From contig JAADJZ010000021.1 of the NCBI GenBank assembly GCA_011032825.1, positions 496,001 through 560,000 on the forward strand: 64,000 bases of DNA. Reading direction: 5' to 3'. Source of the stretch: Massariosphaeria phaeospora. Lineage: Eukaryota > Ascomycota > Dothideomycetes > Pleosporales. This document shows positions 11,621-22,325 of the stretch, piece by piece; the first letter of the stretch is position 1, and each line of letters starts with the position of its first letter. Under the pieces are notes generated by a model. The model searched no databases. It saw only the letters and a program-made list of their open reading frames with translations, and was not told the DNA's origin. A program made the translations under genes and the position numbers.

Positions 11621-14209
11621 ATGAAGGTCGCGCTCGTGTATCTCGGCGTTTTCGCCGGGTTTGCGGCCGCAAACATCAACTTCGACTGGGTTCAACCAGA
11701 CTGCAACAAGCCGGAATGCATCATTGGCGAACAATGCCGTTGCTTGGATGGGCAGAGGTGCACTGTGGCAAAGGAGTAAGTGCTTCGTCCATACGGTGAA
11801 ATATTTTCTGACCCTTCCTAGATGCAAAGTCCCCGCGCCATTCTCCCCGAGATCATATCTCCGCGCGGACTCAGTCCCTAAGAAGAGGCAACCTAACCTT
11901 TCTACGGATGGAAAATGTGGGCCGCAAAACGGCGGTCTGCTCTGTGCTGCCAACAGCAAAGCATACAGTGGCAGCTGCTGCAGCTCGTACGGATGGGTAA
12001 GTTCCAAGTCGCGCGCACCTGACCTAATCGCTGATTGCAACAGTGTGGAAACAGCGAGACCCACTGCGGAACTGGCTGCGTTTCTGGTTGCACGACGTCC
12101 ACTACGCCCCCTGCAACTGGTAATGGTGCCGCTCCGAGAGACGACGGCCGATGTGGCAAGGACTTTGGTGGCTCCACCTGTGACGCCAAGGGTGCCTATG
12201 GCGGATGCTGCAGGTATGTCTCAGTGTTCGTTGTCGTGATGATATAACTGTGACTAACCTGCGATAGTTCCTATGGATACTGTGGCAAAGCCGACGGTCA
12301 CTGTCTTCCCGTTAACGGATGCCAAAGTGGATGCGCAGGATCCAGCAGCCCGGCACCCACCGCAGATCCTACCAACACCAGGCCTCCGTCCGCGACTACC
12401 TCTGGAGAACCAATTCTTGGCAAGCCGACTGAGGTCGTGGCTCCACCAGCAGATCCCGAGGGCGTGCCTACCAAGGACGGAAGCTGTGGTGCTACGTTTG
12501 CCAACACTGTCTGTGGCGATTGGCCTCAAGGCTCCTGCTGTTCCATGTATGGCTACTGTGGCAAGACTGCTTCTCACTGCGGTGAAGGATGCCAGTCGGG
12601 CCCTTGCTTGAACGGAGCTGTCATTCCAGCTCCAGGCGCTAGCCCTGCCCCAGCCGCCGCGAAACCAGGAAGCATCGCGATCAAAGGTCGGTCTGGCGTC
12701 CCAGCCATGCACGCAGGTCTTATGCAGAATGGCCGTGTTGTCTTCTTGGACAAGGTTGAAAACTACACTGATATCAAGCTTCCCAATGGACGGTTCGCCT
12801 TTTCTTCCGAGTATGATCCCGTTACCCAAAAGCTCGAACCGCTCGCCTATAAGACGAATGCTTTCTGCTCGGGTGGTATCTTTCTTGCGGACGGCCGTTT
12901 CGCTTCCCTTGGAGGCAATGCTCCCCTAGACTTCTTGGACCCCACGGTTGGCGATGGCTTCAAAGCCATTCGATTCCTCAAGCGATCTGCTACCGACAAC
13001 AGCCTGAACGGTCAGGCGTGGGACGAACCGGGAACCAAGCTTGACACCGCTCGTTGGTACGCCTCGGTCCAGATCATGCCCGACTCCACCATCTTCGTCG
13101 CTTCTGGCAGCTTGAACGGCCTGGATCCCACAAAGCCTGAGAACAACAACCCGACTTACGAAATCATGAACGCTAATGGCACCCCCCAAGGCAAGAGCAT
13201 CCCCATGGAGATCTTGGATAAGAACCAGCCTTACTACATGTACCCCTTCATCCATCTGATGAAAGATGGCAATCTTTTCGTCTTCACATCCAAGTCCTCG
13301 GAAAGCTTCAACGTCCAGACTGGAAAGGTCGTGCGCATGTTCCCTGATCTTCCTGGAAAATACCGCACTTACCCCAACACTGGTGGCTCTGTTCTTCTTC
13401 CCTTGTCTAGCGGCAACAACTGGAATCCCGATATCGTCATCTGCGGTGGAGGGCCATATCAGGATATCACCGCTCCTGGAGATCCCTCGTGCGGTCGTAT
13501 TAAGCCCCTCGATACTACCCCTACGTGGGAGCTGGATTCTATGCCGCAGGGCCGCGGTATGGTTGAAGGTACTCTTCTTGCTGATGGTACCGTTATCTGG
13601 GTCAACGGTGCCGAAGAAGGTGCTCAAGGTTTCGAAGTCGCCCGCAAGCCCGCGCTGGATGTCTTGATCTACGACCCAGCCCAGCCGAAAGGCAAGCGCT
13701 TCACGACCGGCCCTAAGTCGACCATCCCCCGCTTGTACCACAGCGTATCGCTGCTGCTCCTCGACGGCACTCTGCTCATCTCCGGATCCAACCCCGTTGA
13801 ACAGCCTGTCCTCCAGGCCTCAGCCAAGACACCCTTCCCCACCGAGTTCCGCAACGAGATCTACACTCCCCCTTACCTCCAAGGCAACCCGGTGCGCCCC
13901 AGCAACGTCGTTCTCTCTGGCAAAACCCTCAAGGCCGACGGCTCCACCTTCACCATCAAGTTCAACTGCGCCACCACCGCAAAGGCTGTCAAGGTCTCGC
14001 TCTACTATGGTGGCTTTGTTACCCACTCGCTGCACATGGGTCACCGCATGGCGTTCTTGGACACTAAGGATTTCAAGGCGGGAACCGCCGCCCAGACCAT
14101 CACTGTCACCATGCCGCCGAACAAGGCTGTTGCGCCACCGGGTCCATACGTCGTGTATGTGCTTGTGGACGGCGTGCCAGCCATGGGCCAGTTCGTCAGC
14201 GTGCAGTAA
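11621..14209 (+). CDS. Secreted AA5 copper radical oxidase (glyoxal-oxidase type) with three CBM18 domains
   Basis: Exons 11621-11775, 11822-11996, 12044-12213 and 12268-14209 sum to 813 codons in one frame. A signal peptide (cleaved after about residue 20) is followed by three cysteine-rich hevein-like chitin-binding modules (about residues 81-126, 138-185 and 236-282, each with a CCSSYG or CCSMYG core), Pro/Ala linkers, and a galactose-oxidase-like propeller with a C-terminal E-set (DUF1929) domain. By alignment to characterised glyoxal oxidase, the copper/radical residues are C367 (in FCSGG), Y431 (in RWYAS), Y657 and H658 (in RLYHS) and H753 (in VTHSLH), so catalysis looks intact. Such enzymes oxidise aldehydes or alcohols and release hydrogen peroxide. 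The CBM18 modules suggest that it acts at chitin, on the fungus's own wall or another organism's; the substrate is not known. The gene stands alone behind a 4.8-kb gene-poor stretch. Confidence 0.95.
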
Positions 14210-15185
14210 AGCGGGTGCAGCAGGATGGCTTTGACGCCTTTCTCTCTTACATTTCTCCCAACTCCCTTTTCAACGTTGTGCTACCATCACATTGGTCATG
14301 AGCTGTTCAATAGTAATCGGCCAATGTTCCTTATTCAATGCACATGGTCACGCAACTTTTCGTCTCAGCCCGTTTTTGATGGTGTATGCGTCGCGATTTT
14401 GCTCGAACGTGAGATTTCATTGTGTATTTGCATTTGCATGTTTGGGGGTCGCTTGAAAATGGGGATGTGAGACGTGGGCTGTATATGAATTCTTGCGGAG
14501 AGTGTTACATTAGTGCAAATGGGTGACAAGTAAATATGCATATAATACCTACCCTAAGTTAAGCAATCGGTTCGCCGGATTACTGCGATAACTATCATCT
14601 GAGACTCTCGCTTCGCATCTTTGCTCGTTTTGTGCACTGTGTTTATATATGACGTGCTTGCAATCTTTCCCATAGGTTGCTGCTCTGACAATGTGTATGT
14701 GTGAAGAGAAAGATGTAGGTTTGGTTTGGTGTAGCCTTCCTTGTCCGATACAGTCAGTCAGTCAGTACCAGTAGGAGTGAGGGAACATCCTGATGGTGGA
14801 GAGGCCCCGACGTCGAACATGCTGTGCTACGTACATACCGCACATACTAAGGTGGGTGCCACGAACGAACAATGCGGAGAGGCGGGGAATACTGATCTCG
14901 ATTCCCAGGTTCACATCAAGCACAGCGGGCCTAGCTGTAGCGTGGGCGCGCAAGTCAGCGTTACCTTGGGCTACACGTTGTGAACTGATCTGAAGTGTGT
15001 CTAGGTCTAGTTGGTCTGTTGAGCGCCTCTAGAGCATTCTGCGATTTGGCTTGGATTTTGTGTTGTGCATGGTTCGATTGATGCGGGGTGGGGTGGGTGC
15101 AGGTGGGTGGGTCGAACTGTCGAGGTAGAACCACGGGTCGAGGGGCTGGGATGACAACATGGTAATCAAATGGTCATAGATCTGA

Positions 15186-15210
15186 ATCTGATCTGATCTG
15201 ATCTGATCTG
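15186..15210. repeat. (ATCTG)5 pentanucleotide repeat
   Basis: Five perfect copies of ATCTG about 175 bases upstream of the small two-exon gene. It is a promoter-proximal microsatellite. Confidence 0.85.
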
Positions 15211-15328
15211 GTTTGAGAACAACGGAACTGTGGGTATAAATACTATCTGTTGTCGTCTTCGAGACGCTTGATCTGGTGAACAGCTGCGTCAACGCCAGTC
15301 GACTCTCTCCCACTCTCTTCCTACTGCT

Positions 15329-15367
15329 GCAACGAGCAACAAGCAACGAGCAACGAACAAGCAACGC
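15329..15367. repeat. GCAACRA heptamer tandem array
   Basis: Four contiguous copies of GCAACGA or GCAACAA, plus a fifth after a four-base gap, lie 20-60 bases before the ATG at 15386 and so probably in its 5' UTR. Confidence 0.75.
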
Positions 15368-15385
15368 GTCCGCAACACTGCAATC

Positions 15386-15818
15386 ATGGTCTACTACGCC
15401 TACGCCAAGAATGTACGTACAATACATGCTCTTCACTACCCAGCCAGCCATATCCTCACCCAGTCCCCGTTCAGTTCAGGTCACTCCGCTCCACTCCACA
15501 TCACTTCCCCTCACATAAAACTAACCCCCCCTTCCCCCCTAGAGCAACGACGACTGGTCCTTCCGCTACGTGCTCATCAGCCCCTCCTTCCACGTCCTCG
15601 ACGAGTGGTACAAAGCCGTGCAAGACAAGGTCGGCGAGCAAGTGCTGCAGCGCGTGGCCGACGACTTCTACGTCTTCGACCGCACGAAGCTGAACTTGGG
15701 CCGTAGCACGGCGCAGGGCAATGAGGCGCCCAAGTTCATGAACAAGATCATCTTTCAGCTGCTGAATGATAATGAGGGCAGGAATATTACCACGTTTGTT
15801 AATGGGAACATGTCCTGA
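15386..15818 (+). CDS. Small hypothetical protein, two exons
   Basis: Exon 1 (15386-15412, nine codons, beginning MVYYAYAKN) is joined across a 130-nt intron (donor GTACGT, acceptor CCCCTAG) to exon 2 (15543-15818), giving 100 residues. The protein is soluble, without signal peptide or membrane helix, and has alternating hydrophobic and charged stretches (WYKAVQDKV, RVADDFYVF) compatible with a small alpha/beta fold. I do not recognise the family. Codon use and an in-phase splice across the intron argue that it is real. The 5' flank carries a GCAACRA heptamer array. The intron is longer than its neighbours' and C/T-rich. Function unknown. Confidence 0.7.
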
Positions 15819-16139
15819 GGGGTGGGTGAGGCGAGGGGATTTGGAAGATGGTTTGGATGTTTGGATGTGTGATGGAGGCGATTGAATAGGAAAGAACGTA
15901 CTGGACGTATCGTGAAATCGCAGACTTGTCCTAATTGTGCAGGGTTGTCGATAGATATACTGTGATATGCCCCGCGCAATCTCCAGCGTTGCTTCTAGCA
16001 ACGATATATGCTACAAGGATTCGGGCGCACCTGCAAGTGCAACCAGAACAACTTTTTTTTATAGACTGCGACAACAACTAAAGTAAACACTTGGACTCAT
16101 CACACCGCCAACCGCGACCCGCACCCCGATTCAACAAAC
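15819..16139. other. Short intergenic region
   Basis: It holds the 3' flank of the small gene and the promoter of the next one, with a T8 run near 16052. I see nothing else. Confidence 0.5.
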
Positions 16140-17231
16140 ATGGCACCCGACAACAACGCCGACGCCGACACGCCCCCCAGCCCAGACCCCAAACGCGTAA
16201 CCTGCAAAACGTGCGCCAGGACTCTAGGCACCATCTCGCTGGCCGACGGCCTCTTGGTGCGCGCAGCGACCGACGCTCACGAGCCATGCGACGCGTGCCG
16301 CGGCTTCGAGGCACTGTACGCGGAGGTGCAGCGCGCGGACGCGGAGTGGGAGGCCGTCAAGGGCCGGCGACAGGACCATGGCGGGCGGCAGCAGGCGCTG
16401 GTGGCGACCAAGGCGGCGCATATGGCGCTGGACAACTTTCTGATGCGGGTGGAGGCGCCGGTGGTGATGAGGATGGCGAGAATGGGGGAGCGCGGGAAAG
16501 AGCGAGAGGTGCGGGGGAAGGAGCAGGAGCAGGAGCAGGAGCTTCAACAACGTCCAATCCACGCCGCCGATCGCCAACAACTACACCAGCACGGTGCATC
16601 CACGCTCAAACGCTCAAGCACTCCACCCCGCTCCCCCACAGCAGCAAACGCAACCACAATCACATACAAGCGCCCCCGCCTAACCTTCACCCACCTCCCG
16701 CACCGCCCCTCGTCGTCCTCATCAACACCAACGCCATCGCCATCCTCCCCATCAACATCGACATCATCATCCCGCCGCGTCTCCTTCCCCGCCTCCACCC
16801 TCGAAGCCGAGCACCGCACCACCGCGGCGTTTGCCCGCAGCAGCGAGTTGTACGTGCCCGGGCGGAATGCCGCGCCGCAGGGCAGCGCGTGGCTGGACAC
16901 GAACGGGCTGGACCAGGCGTATTCGAAGTTTCATCGCGTGAGGAAGGTTAAGGGGAAGTGGGTTAGTACGGGGGAGGGGGATGATGTGGAGATGGGAGAG
17001 GAGCGTGGGGAGGTTGGAAAGGAGGTCAATGGGGAAGGAGTGGTGGAACGGGGAGAGGAGCGAGGAGATGGGGACGAAGACCCTGCGGTTTCTGACGAGG
17101 CAAGAGTTATGGTGGGAGATGGAAAAGAGCAGATGGAAAGAGATGTGGCTTCTCTCGAGACGAAGGTGAAAGAACCGGACGGAGAGGAGAAGACTAAGGT
17201 GGATGGTTCGAGCGCTGACACGTCTGTTTAA
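16140..17231 (+). CDS. Hypothetical protein with N-terminal double CxxC and disordered acidic tail
   Basis: A single exon of 363 codons starting at an ATG preceded by AAAC. Near the N-terminus two CxxC pairs (CKTC near residue 22 and CDAC near residue 52) are spaced like a zinc ribbon or treble-clef knuckle. A predicted helical region follows, with an EQEQEQEL tract, then a long Ser/Thr/Pro-rich disordered stretch with basic KRPRL that could act in nuclear import, a short conserved-looking block (AWLDTNGLDQAYSKFHRVRKV) and a Glu/Gly/Lys-rich acidic tail. No enzyme domain is seen. A chromatin or transcription role would fit the composition but is inference only. Confidence 0.7.
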   Translation: MAPDNNADADTPPSPDPKRVTCKTCARTLGTISLADGLLVRAATDAHEPCDACRGFEALYAEVQRADAEWEAVKGRRQDHGGRQQALVATKAAHMALDNFLMRVEAPVVMRMARMGERGKEREVRGKEQEQEQELQQRPIHAADRQQLHQHGASTLKRSSTPPRSPTAANATTITYKRPRLTFTHLPHRPSSSSSTPTPSPSSPSTSTSSSRRVSFPASTLEAEHRTTAAFARSSELYVPGRNAAPQGSAWLDTNGLDQAYSKFHRVRKVKGKWVSTGEGDDVEMGEERGEVGKEVNGEGVVERGEERGDGDEDPAVSDEARVMVGDGKEQMERDVASLETKVKEPDGEEKTKVDGSSADTSV

Positions 17232-17479
17232 GTCTCCATACGCGCATGCCAAAACCCTCAACGGTGTCACGGAGTGTATCTGGAGTTGACAATGATATTG
17301 TACTTGATGGCCTGGTCCATACTTCTTTCCCGTACTATACCCAGGGTGGGAGTCCTTTCGGGCGCAATAGGAAATACCACTTTGTCGGACATCATACCTT
17401 CCAAGCGCACCTGCCCAAGACTTTGAGAAGCAAGCCCACACCCCAACCCAACAATGCCTGACCCAGCGAATCCAGAACT

Positions 17480-17845
17480 TCAACTACCCACACGACTCTC
17501 CACAATCTCTGCCACCCTCTCCGCACTCCGTGTAAACCAGTGTTCCACAATCCCATACCCGCCAATATCCTTCTTCGTCTCCATGATATCCTCCAACGCA
17601 TTCGCAACCCAATCACCCGCTACCTCCCTTCTCTCCCGCCTCGCCTGCAGCCTCTCCTTCAAATCCACCCGTCTCAATTTATTCCACTCGCCATACTCGC
17701 GCTTGTTCTTCGGCCGCCTGCCCAGACTGCTCTTGAACGCCTCCAGCTCGCCCTCAAGCACAAGGTCCTTCACACCAGCATCATTTGCCGGGTCGACGGT
17801 TGGCGCATCGCACGCTAGTACTAGGTAATCATACAGTACACAGTG
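17480..17845 (-). pseudogene. Truncated tandem paralogue: C-terminal third only
   Basis: The open frame runs from just after an in-frame TAG (17846-17848) to a stop at 17480, with no ATG before the conserved part. Its 121 residues align with the C-terminus of the next gene on the same strand: both contain a block of the form RREVAxDWVxxALEDIxxTKK, then an EHWF motif and an SAxRxxEIV helix. Upstream the match fades where the neighbour reads LASDPPDT and this copy reads LACDAPT. The N-terminal two thirds are absent. I read it as a 5'-truncated duplicate. The alternative is a short gene with an upstream exon I could not find. Confidence 0.55.
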
Positions 17846-18086
17846 CTATACACCGGTCATACTCTTGCATGAGGCTGCAAAGTATATCTCGATCCCGCTG
17901 TGTGATGGATTGGACGAACGGTGAACGTGTAAGATACAATATTCCTCTGCACATGATATCGTAGTTTAGACCACACTTGAAGAAGAAATGGATTTCCAAG
18001 TAGTAGTGAAGCAGCCGCGGTTCCACATAGCAAACACGGTTCTATATAGGAGTCTATAGGGGTCTGTCATCGCCCAGGACCCCATT

Positions 18087-19067
18087 TCAATCTCCCCTCC
18101 CATTTACAGTGAAAAGGCTCGAGGCTCCACGACCGAGCACAATCTCCTCTAACCTCTTAGCACTTTCGGCAAACCAGTGCTCTGAAAGTCCGTACTTGTT
18201 GTAGTACTTCTTTGTTATGTAGATGTCCTCCAGGGCACTGACAACCCAGTCCTTCGCCACCTCTCGCCTTTTATGCATTTCTCGATTCCTGTGCTGCAAA
18301 TCTTCCATTCGATACGTGTCCATTTCCGAACGATGCGACTGAGAAAAAGGGTCCATGATCTCCCTAAAAAGGACCGCGTAGAAATCGAATTTTATTTCCT
18401 CTAAGCCTGGGTCGTCCTCCGGGGCGCTAGTGTCTGGCGGATCCGATGCTAGTCGCTTGTCGGTGAGTCCGAGCAACACCTTGTCCATTTTCTTGTATAT
18501 GTCGTCCGCTTTGGCATGGTCGGACGCTTTTGGCGAGGCCTGGATGTCGCCATAGGCGTGGTCACCCGCGTAGAGCAGGATCAGAAAGGCTTGTTTGGGC
18601 GACTGGGCCGAGAAAGCTTCGGCGACTTCGATATACCTTGACATTACCAGTGCATAGTTGTCAGCCGTAAGAACAAACTTGCAAACAGTCTCGATGAGTA
18701 ACTGTCTCGGTTTCTGTTTCTGGAGTACAAAGTTGAAGGATTTGGTGATACCCTTAATGGCCTTCTGGTAGTCCTTTTCGGCGCGCTTGAGGTCAGCTTG
18801 CGGGTCGCGTTTGCGGTTTGCTCGTTTCGTGGGAGCAGTATTGCGAGGAGGTCGTGTAGCCGAAGAGATTCCTTTCTCTGCTACATGGTTATCTGCCGTA
18901 TCCTTGCCGGTGCCATCCTGTACAGTATCCTATCGCTGCGATGAGAAGGTCTCTCCACCATCGCCTGCTTTTGCTAGTTTCGTAGGGGGCGTGAACTCGA
19001 CGGCCTGGTTCTCCTCGTCGGAGTAGTAATCTTCCACTGTTGCACGTTTCCCAAGTGACGTGGCCAT
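18087..19067 (-). CDS. Hypothetical helical protein interrupted by an in-frame TAG
   Basis: From the ATG at 19067 the frame reads MATSLGKRATVEDYYSDEEN and on to residue 45, meets TAG at 18932-18930, and then continues in the same frame for 281 codons to a stop at 18087. The downstream part has a basic, NLS-like region (KRANRKRD) and a long helical domain ending in the RREVAKDWV/EHWFAES block shared with the truncated copy downstream. No ATG precedes the conserved helical region after the TAG, apart from one inside it at 18644. A 72-nt in-phase intron (GTCGAG to GATAG) would remove the stop, but its donor is poor and it lacks a clear branch point. Options are that weak intron, stop-codon readthrough, a pseudogene or a sequence error. 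Function unknown. Confidence 0.55.
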
Positions 19068-19312
19068 ACTGTTGACATTCGAGTGTTGGTCGTGTAAGGT
19101 CAGGTTGAGTTGGCTCAAGCCAGGTGGGATGAGATGGCTGTGGACGCGGTGAAACACACCGGGTCTATGCACCCCGGACGCGGAGGCATGTGTGACGGCT
19201 TAGTCAGGCCCGGGCTGCACTTTCTGCCCACCACGACCCTTAGCATCCGATTCTGAACGACCCAAGTTATTCACCTCATGGTTAAAGTCATTTTACTATC
19301 CGATCAACAAGT

Positions 19313-21588
19313 TCATGACACCAACGGCTGCCCGGTTTCTTCCTGTTGCCATTGCTGGAGCAGCTGCTGAACTCTGTAGTCGGTAGCCCAGCCGATATCA
19401 GTCTCTATGTCGCGCAAAAGCTCCAACACAACCTGTCGTTCTCTTGGTTCGCTGAGACACTGCCCCGCGGTAAAGAGTGGTTGAACCGAGTGGATGCGAA
19501 CAGCGGCGTCCGAACGGGCTAACGAAATACCGATTATCTCATGGCTGTGGGCCTGGCATGCGGCAAGAACGGACTGATAAGAGCTCAACCGTGCGAAGAC
19601 GGTAGTGCGGCCTTGCGTTGACTCGTGCGGTTTGTTCATGAGTAACTGTATCTGGCTCATGTGATAGCACTGCATGGTCGAAGCACACATTGGAATACTA
19701 TACCATATTTCAGGAAACAGCGCGTCGGTTTGCTCCTCCAGAAGTTGGCCTGGTATTCGTGCTGGCGCGACTCGAGCGCAAGGCTGAAAGGTAACTGGGA
19801 GTCCATTGTGCCAGGTCTGAAAATGCTGCCTCAGATGATACCAGTAGTCAAGTAACGTTCGTTGAGGCACACCAGCCCACTCGCCTCCAAAGTCCACTGG
19901 CAGTTCGTCGCCAGCCGCCATAAAGTTCACGAGTTTAGCCATGAGCCAGACAAGCGCATTGCAGATGAGATCCTCCTTCATCATTCCCTCGCCCTCAGGG
20001 TAGCCGCTCTCCGTACTATTACTGGGGAGAATGAAACCGTCCTCGTCCACGAGAAGACCCGCTCCTTTCCAAAGCGAGAGATCTTCTGTGTCGAATCGTG
20101 TATGAGTCTTATTTATGACTTGCGAGATATGTTAGCAACCGCCTTTTTTCTTAGAAGGGATGTCTTACAAGCCGCCAGCATGTCCTGCCTAGCGATGTTC
20201 CAAAAGGTTGCGCGGCGTGCTTTAGAGATGAAACCGATATTAGAGAACGCAGGAGCAGAGCTTAGTATTGGCATTTGTATATGTTCCTGCGCTATCTCTA
20301 AGAGAGATTTGGCACCATTCAGGTGCTTGGCCCATTCAGGGGCAGAGGCATCGAGGAACTCGTAGACACTTAAGATGGCAGAAGCGGCTAATAACTCGTC
20401 CGTGTTTTGCGATGCACGTCGTCCATTACCAAGCCGTTCACCATCCAACTCTGGTTCTGGGGTGAATGAAGAATCGTCTTTCAGGGCTTGGAGCAGAAGA
20501 GTTACGGCAGTATCATAGTACTCCGTAGCTTTGTGATGCCAGTCGATCAGGTGTACGTCTGGGTACAGTTCCATGAGGGCCTGTCGCGTAACATTACCTC
20601 CCATGATTGGTTTTCTCCCGTGGACGCGTGCTAATGCCTTGGCTGCGTACGCGATTGCTGCGTACCTCAGCAGCGGGTTCTGGCGGGCCTTGACTGGCAC
20701 ATACGATGCGAAGTAAGTGCCGAGGTCAAAAAGATCCATCCAGTGTCCGGGTCCTTCTGAGAACCAACGTAGAAGGAACGCAACCTCATGATCGTGCTCT
20801 GTCATTGGATCGATATCGACTTGAAATAGCTGCTCGGGCTCGGAAGTACGGCGAGGAATGTGGTCGAAACTCGTGTCGTATTGGGATGTCAGTCGCGGAT
20901 CTATCGGTGGAGGAGTCGCAGAGGTGGGACGTGGCCTCATAAGGATGTGGAGGCGAGAGTCCGGGATGACGGGTGGAGGCGAGATTGTTTCCCTTGTAGA
21001 CATCTCTATGTACGCAGGTGCATTACTTGTGATAGTACTAGTTGGATCTGGCCCGTTGCTTGAGATGGCACTGACTAGAGTGTGACGATCATCTGGGGAA
21101 GACCACGAAGGGATTGCAAATGGCTCAAGAGGTGTTGAAGAGCGAACAGAGCCCACTGAAATCATGTCGAACTCGGGAGTTGGTGGATCTAGGTATGGGT
21201 TCGTGGTGTTGACGAAGGTTACTGTAGGTTGGGCGTAAGCAATTGCGAAGAAGCGGTAGCTAAGGAGCCAATGACTAACTGTGCTTAGGAGTGTCTAGCC
21301 ATACAGTTTCCTCATCAAACGTGTTCTTGTAGGCGTAAAAGCCCTTCAGTGGGGTTTCGTCCAGACTATCACCGTTCATCGAGGCGTTGTGCTGGTGGCG
21401 GAAGACGATGCCAGAATTGGGGACACATTCTCTCGAAGCTTTGCGACAATGGCTGCATATGGGCTTCTTTTCGTCGCACTTCAGCTTTCTCTGGCGACAT
21501 GTCAAGCTAGAGGGCAACTCGGTCAGTGATAATCTTGGAGTGGTCGAAAGGGGAAAGTGTCTACGTGCCACCCAGTCCGGGACCGCAT
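19313..21588 (-). CDS. Zn2Cys6 transcription factor with C-terminal fungal regulatory domain
   Basis: Exons complement 21588-21569, 21506-21280, 21221-20169 and 20118-19313 give 701 codons in one frame. With the first intron read as GC-AG (GCACGT to CTCTAG, branch CTGAC) the protein starts MRSRTGCLTCRQRK and has a perfect zinc cluster (C7, C10, C17, C24, C27, C34). If a GT donor two bases upstream is used instead, C7 becomes glycine and one residue is lost. A conserved fungal block (FRHQHNASMNG, KGFYAYKNTFDEETVWLD) follows, then a disordered linker and an all-helical domain from about residue 240 (RWFSEGPGHWMDLFD) resembling Fungal_trans_2 (PF11951). The other introns (58 and 50 nt) are canonical. 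It is a probable nuclear regulator with unknown targets. Confidence 0.85.
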
Positions 21589-22325
21589 CTTGGACGCTAT
21601 CGGCCAAATGATCGTGTCTTTGCTTTCGCTTGCCACGAGGAGTTAAATATGCAAAATATCGCTGACGCTAGGATGCAAAGCAGCAAGATTGCGTCTCAAC
21701 ATACTGAACACAACGGTGAGTCGAGTGGGTTTGAGTGCAGCAGCAGTCATCGCTCGGGGTTGAAAGCGGGGCTGGCACCTACCCGTTCACGCGAAGTGGA
21801 TCCACCCACTACCGTCATGATTCTACCGCGCCTGATAGGGCGAGAATAAATTTCTGCATGAGCCCATGAGGTGCACCAGGGCGACCTGCATCCGCCGACT
21901 TAATGCTACTTGTTGAAGGTCACAGCTTCTATCACCTATTACACGGCCGGCTTATGAAAGAAGCGGCTCCGCGCACAACAGCAAGCCAACGATTAGATAT
22001 ATGCACGGTCCAATACTCCGTATAGGTGTGGCTGTTACCATTGCTTCTGCGAGGGATATCTGCCTTGCTGCTGTTCCCCAGTAGTCGATCCGCCTCTACT
22101 TTATCACCCACGCTGAAATATGGAGCCGTCAAAGCCACCACCCCTGGTTGCCGGTAGAGGTATAGATCTGAATAAAAGCATGCTCCTATATGCCCGTCAA
22201 TGATACCAACGCCTAACGAATGAGCAAAGCGTACTATGACTTCAGAAATCATAAAATGGAGGTGCTGTGGCTACCTCCTTTCCAGCTCATTGTGTGTTCT
22301 TACCCACACCCATGTAGCCCACTTC
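21589..22325. other. Intergenic region between regulator and POB3
   Basis: It holds the promoter of the zinc-cluster gene and the 3' flank of POB3, both on the minus strand. I see no further gene. Confidence 0.5.

Larger units (their letters stand above)
14210..15385. other. Intergenic region with simple repeats
   Basis: About 1.2 kb holding the oxidase 3' flank and the promoter of the next small gene. Apart from short repeats (a CAGT run near 14754-14767 and the two arrays listed separately), I see nothing coding. Confidence 0.5.
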
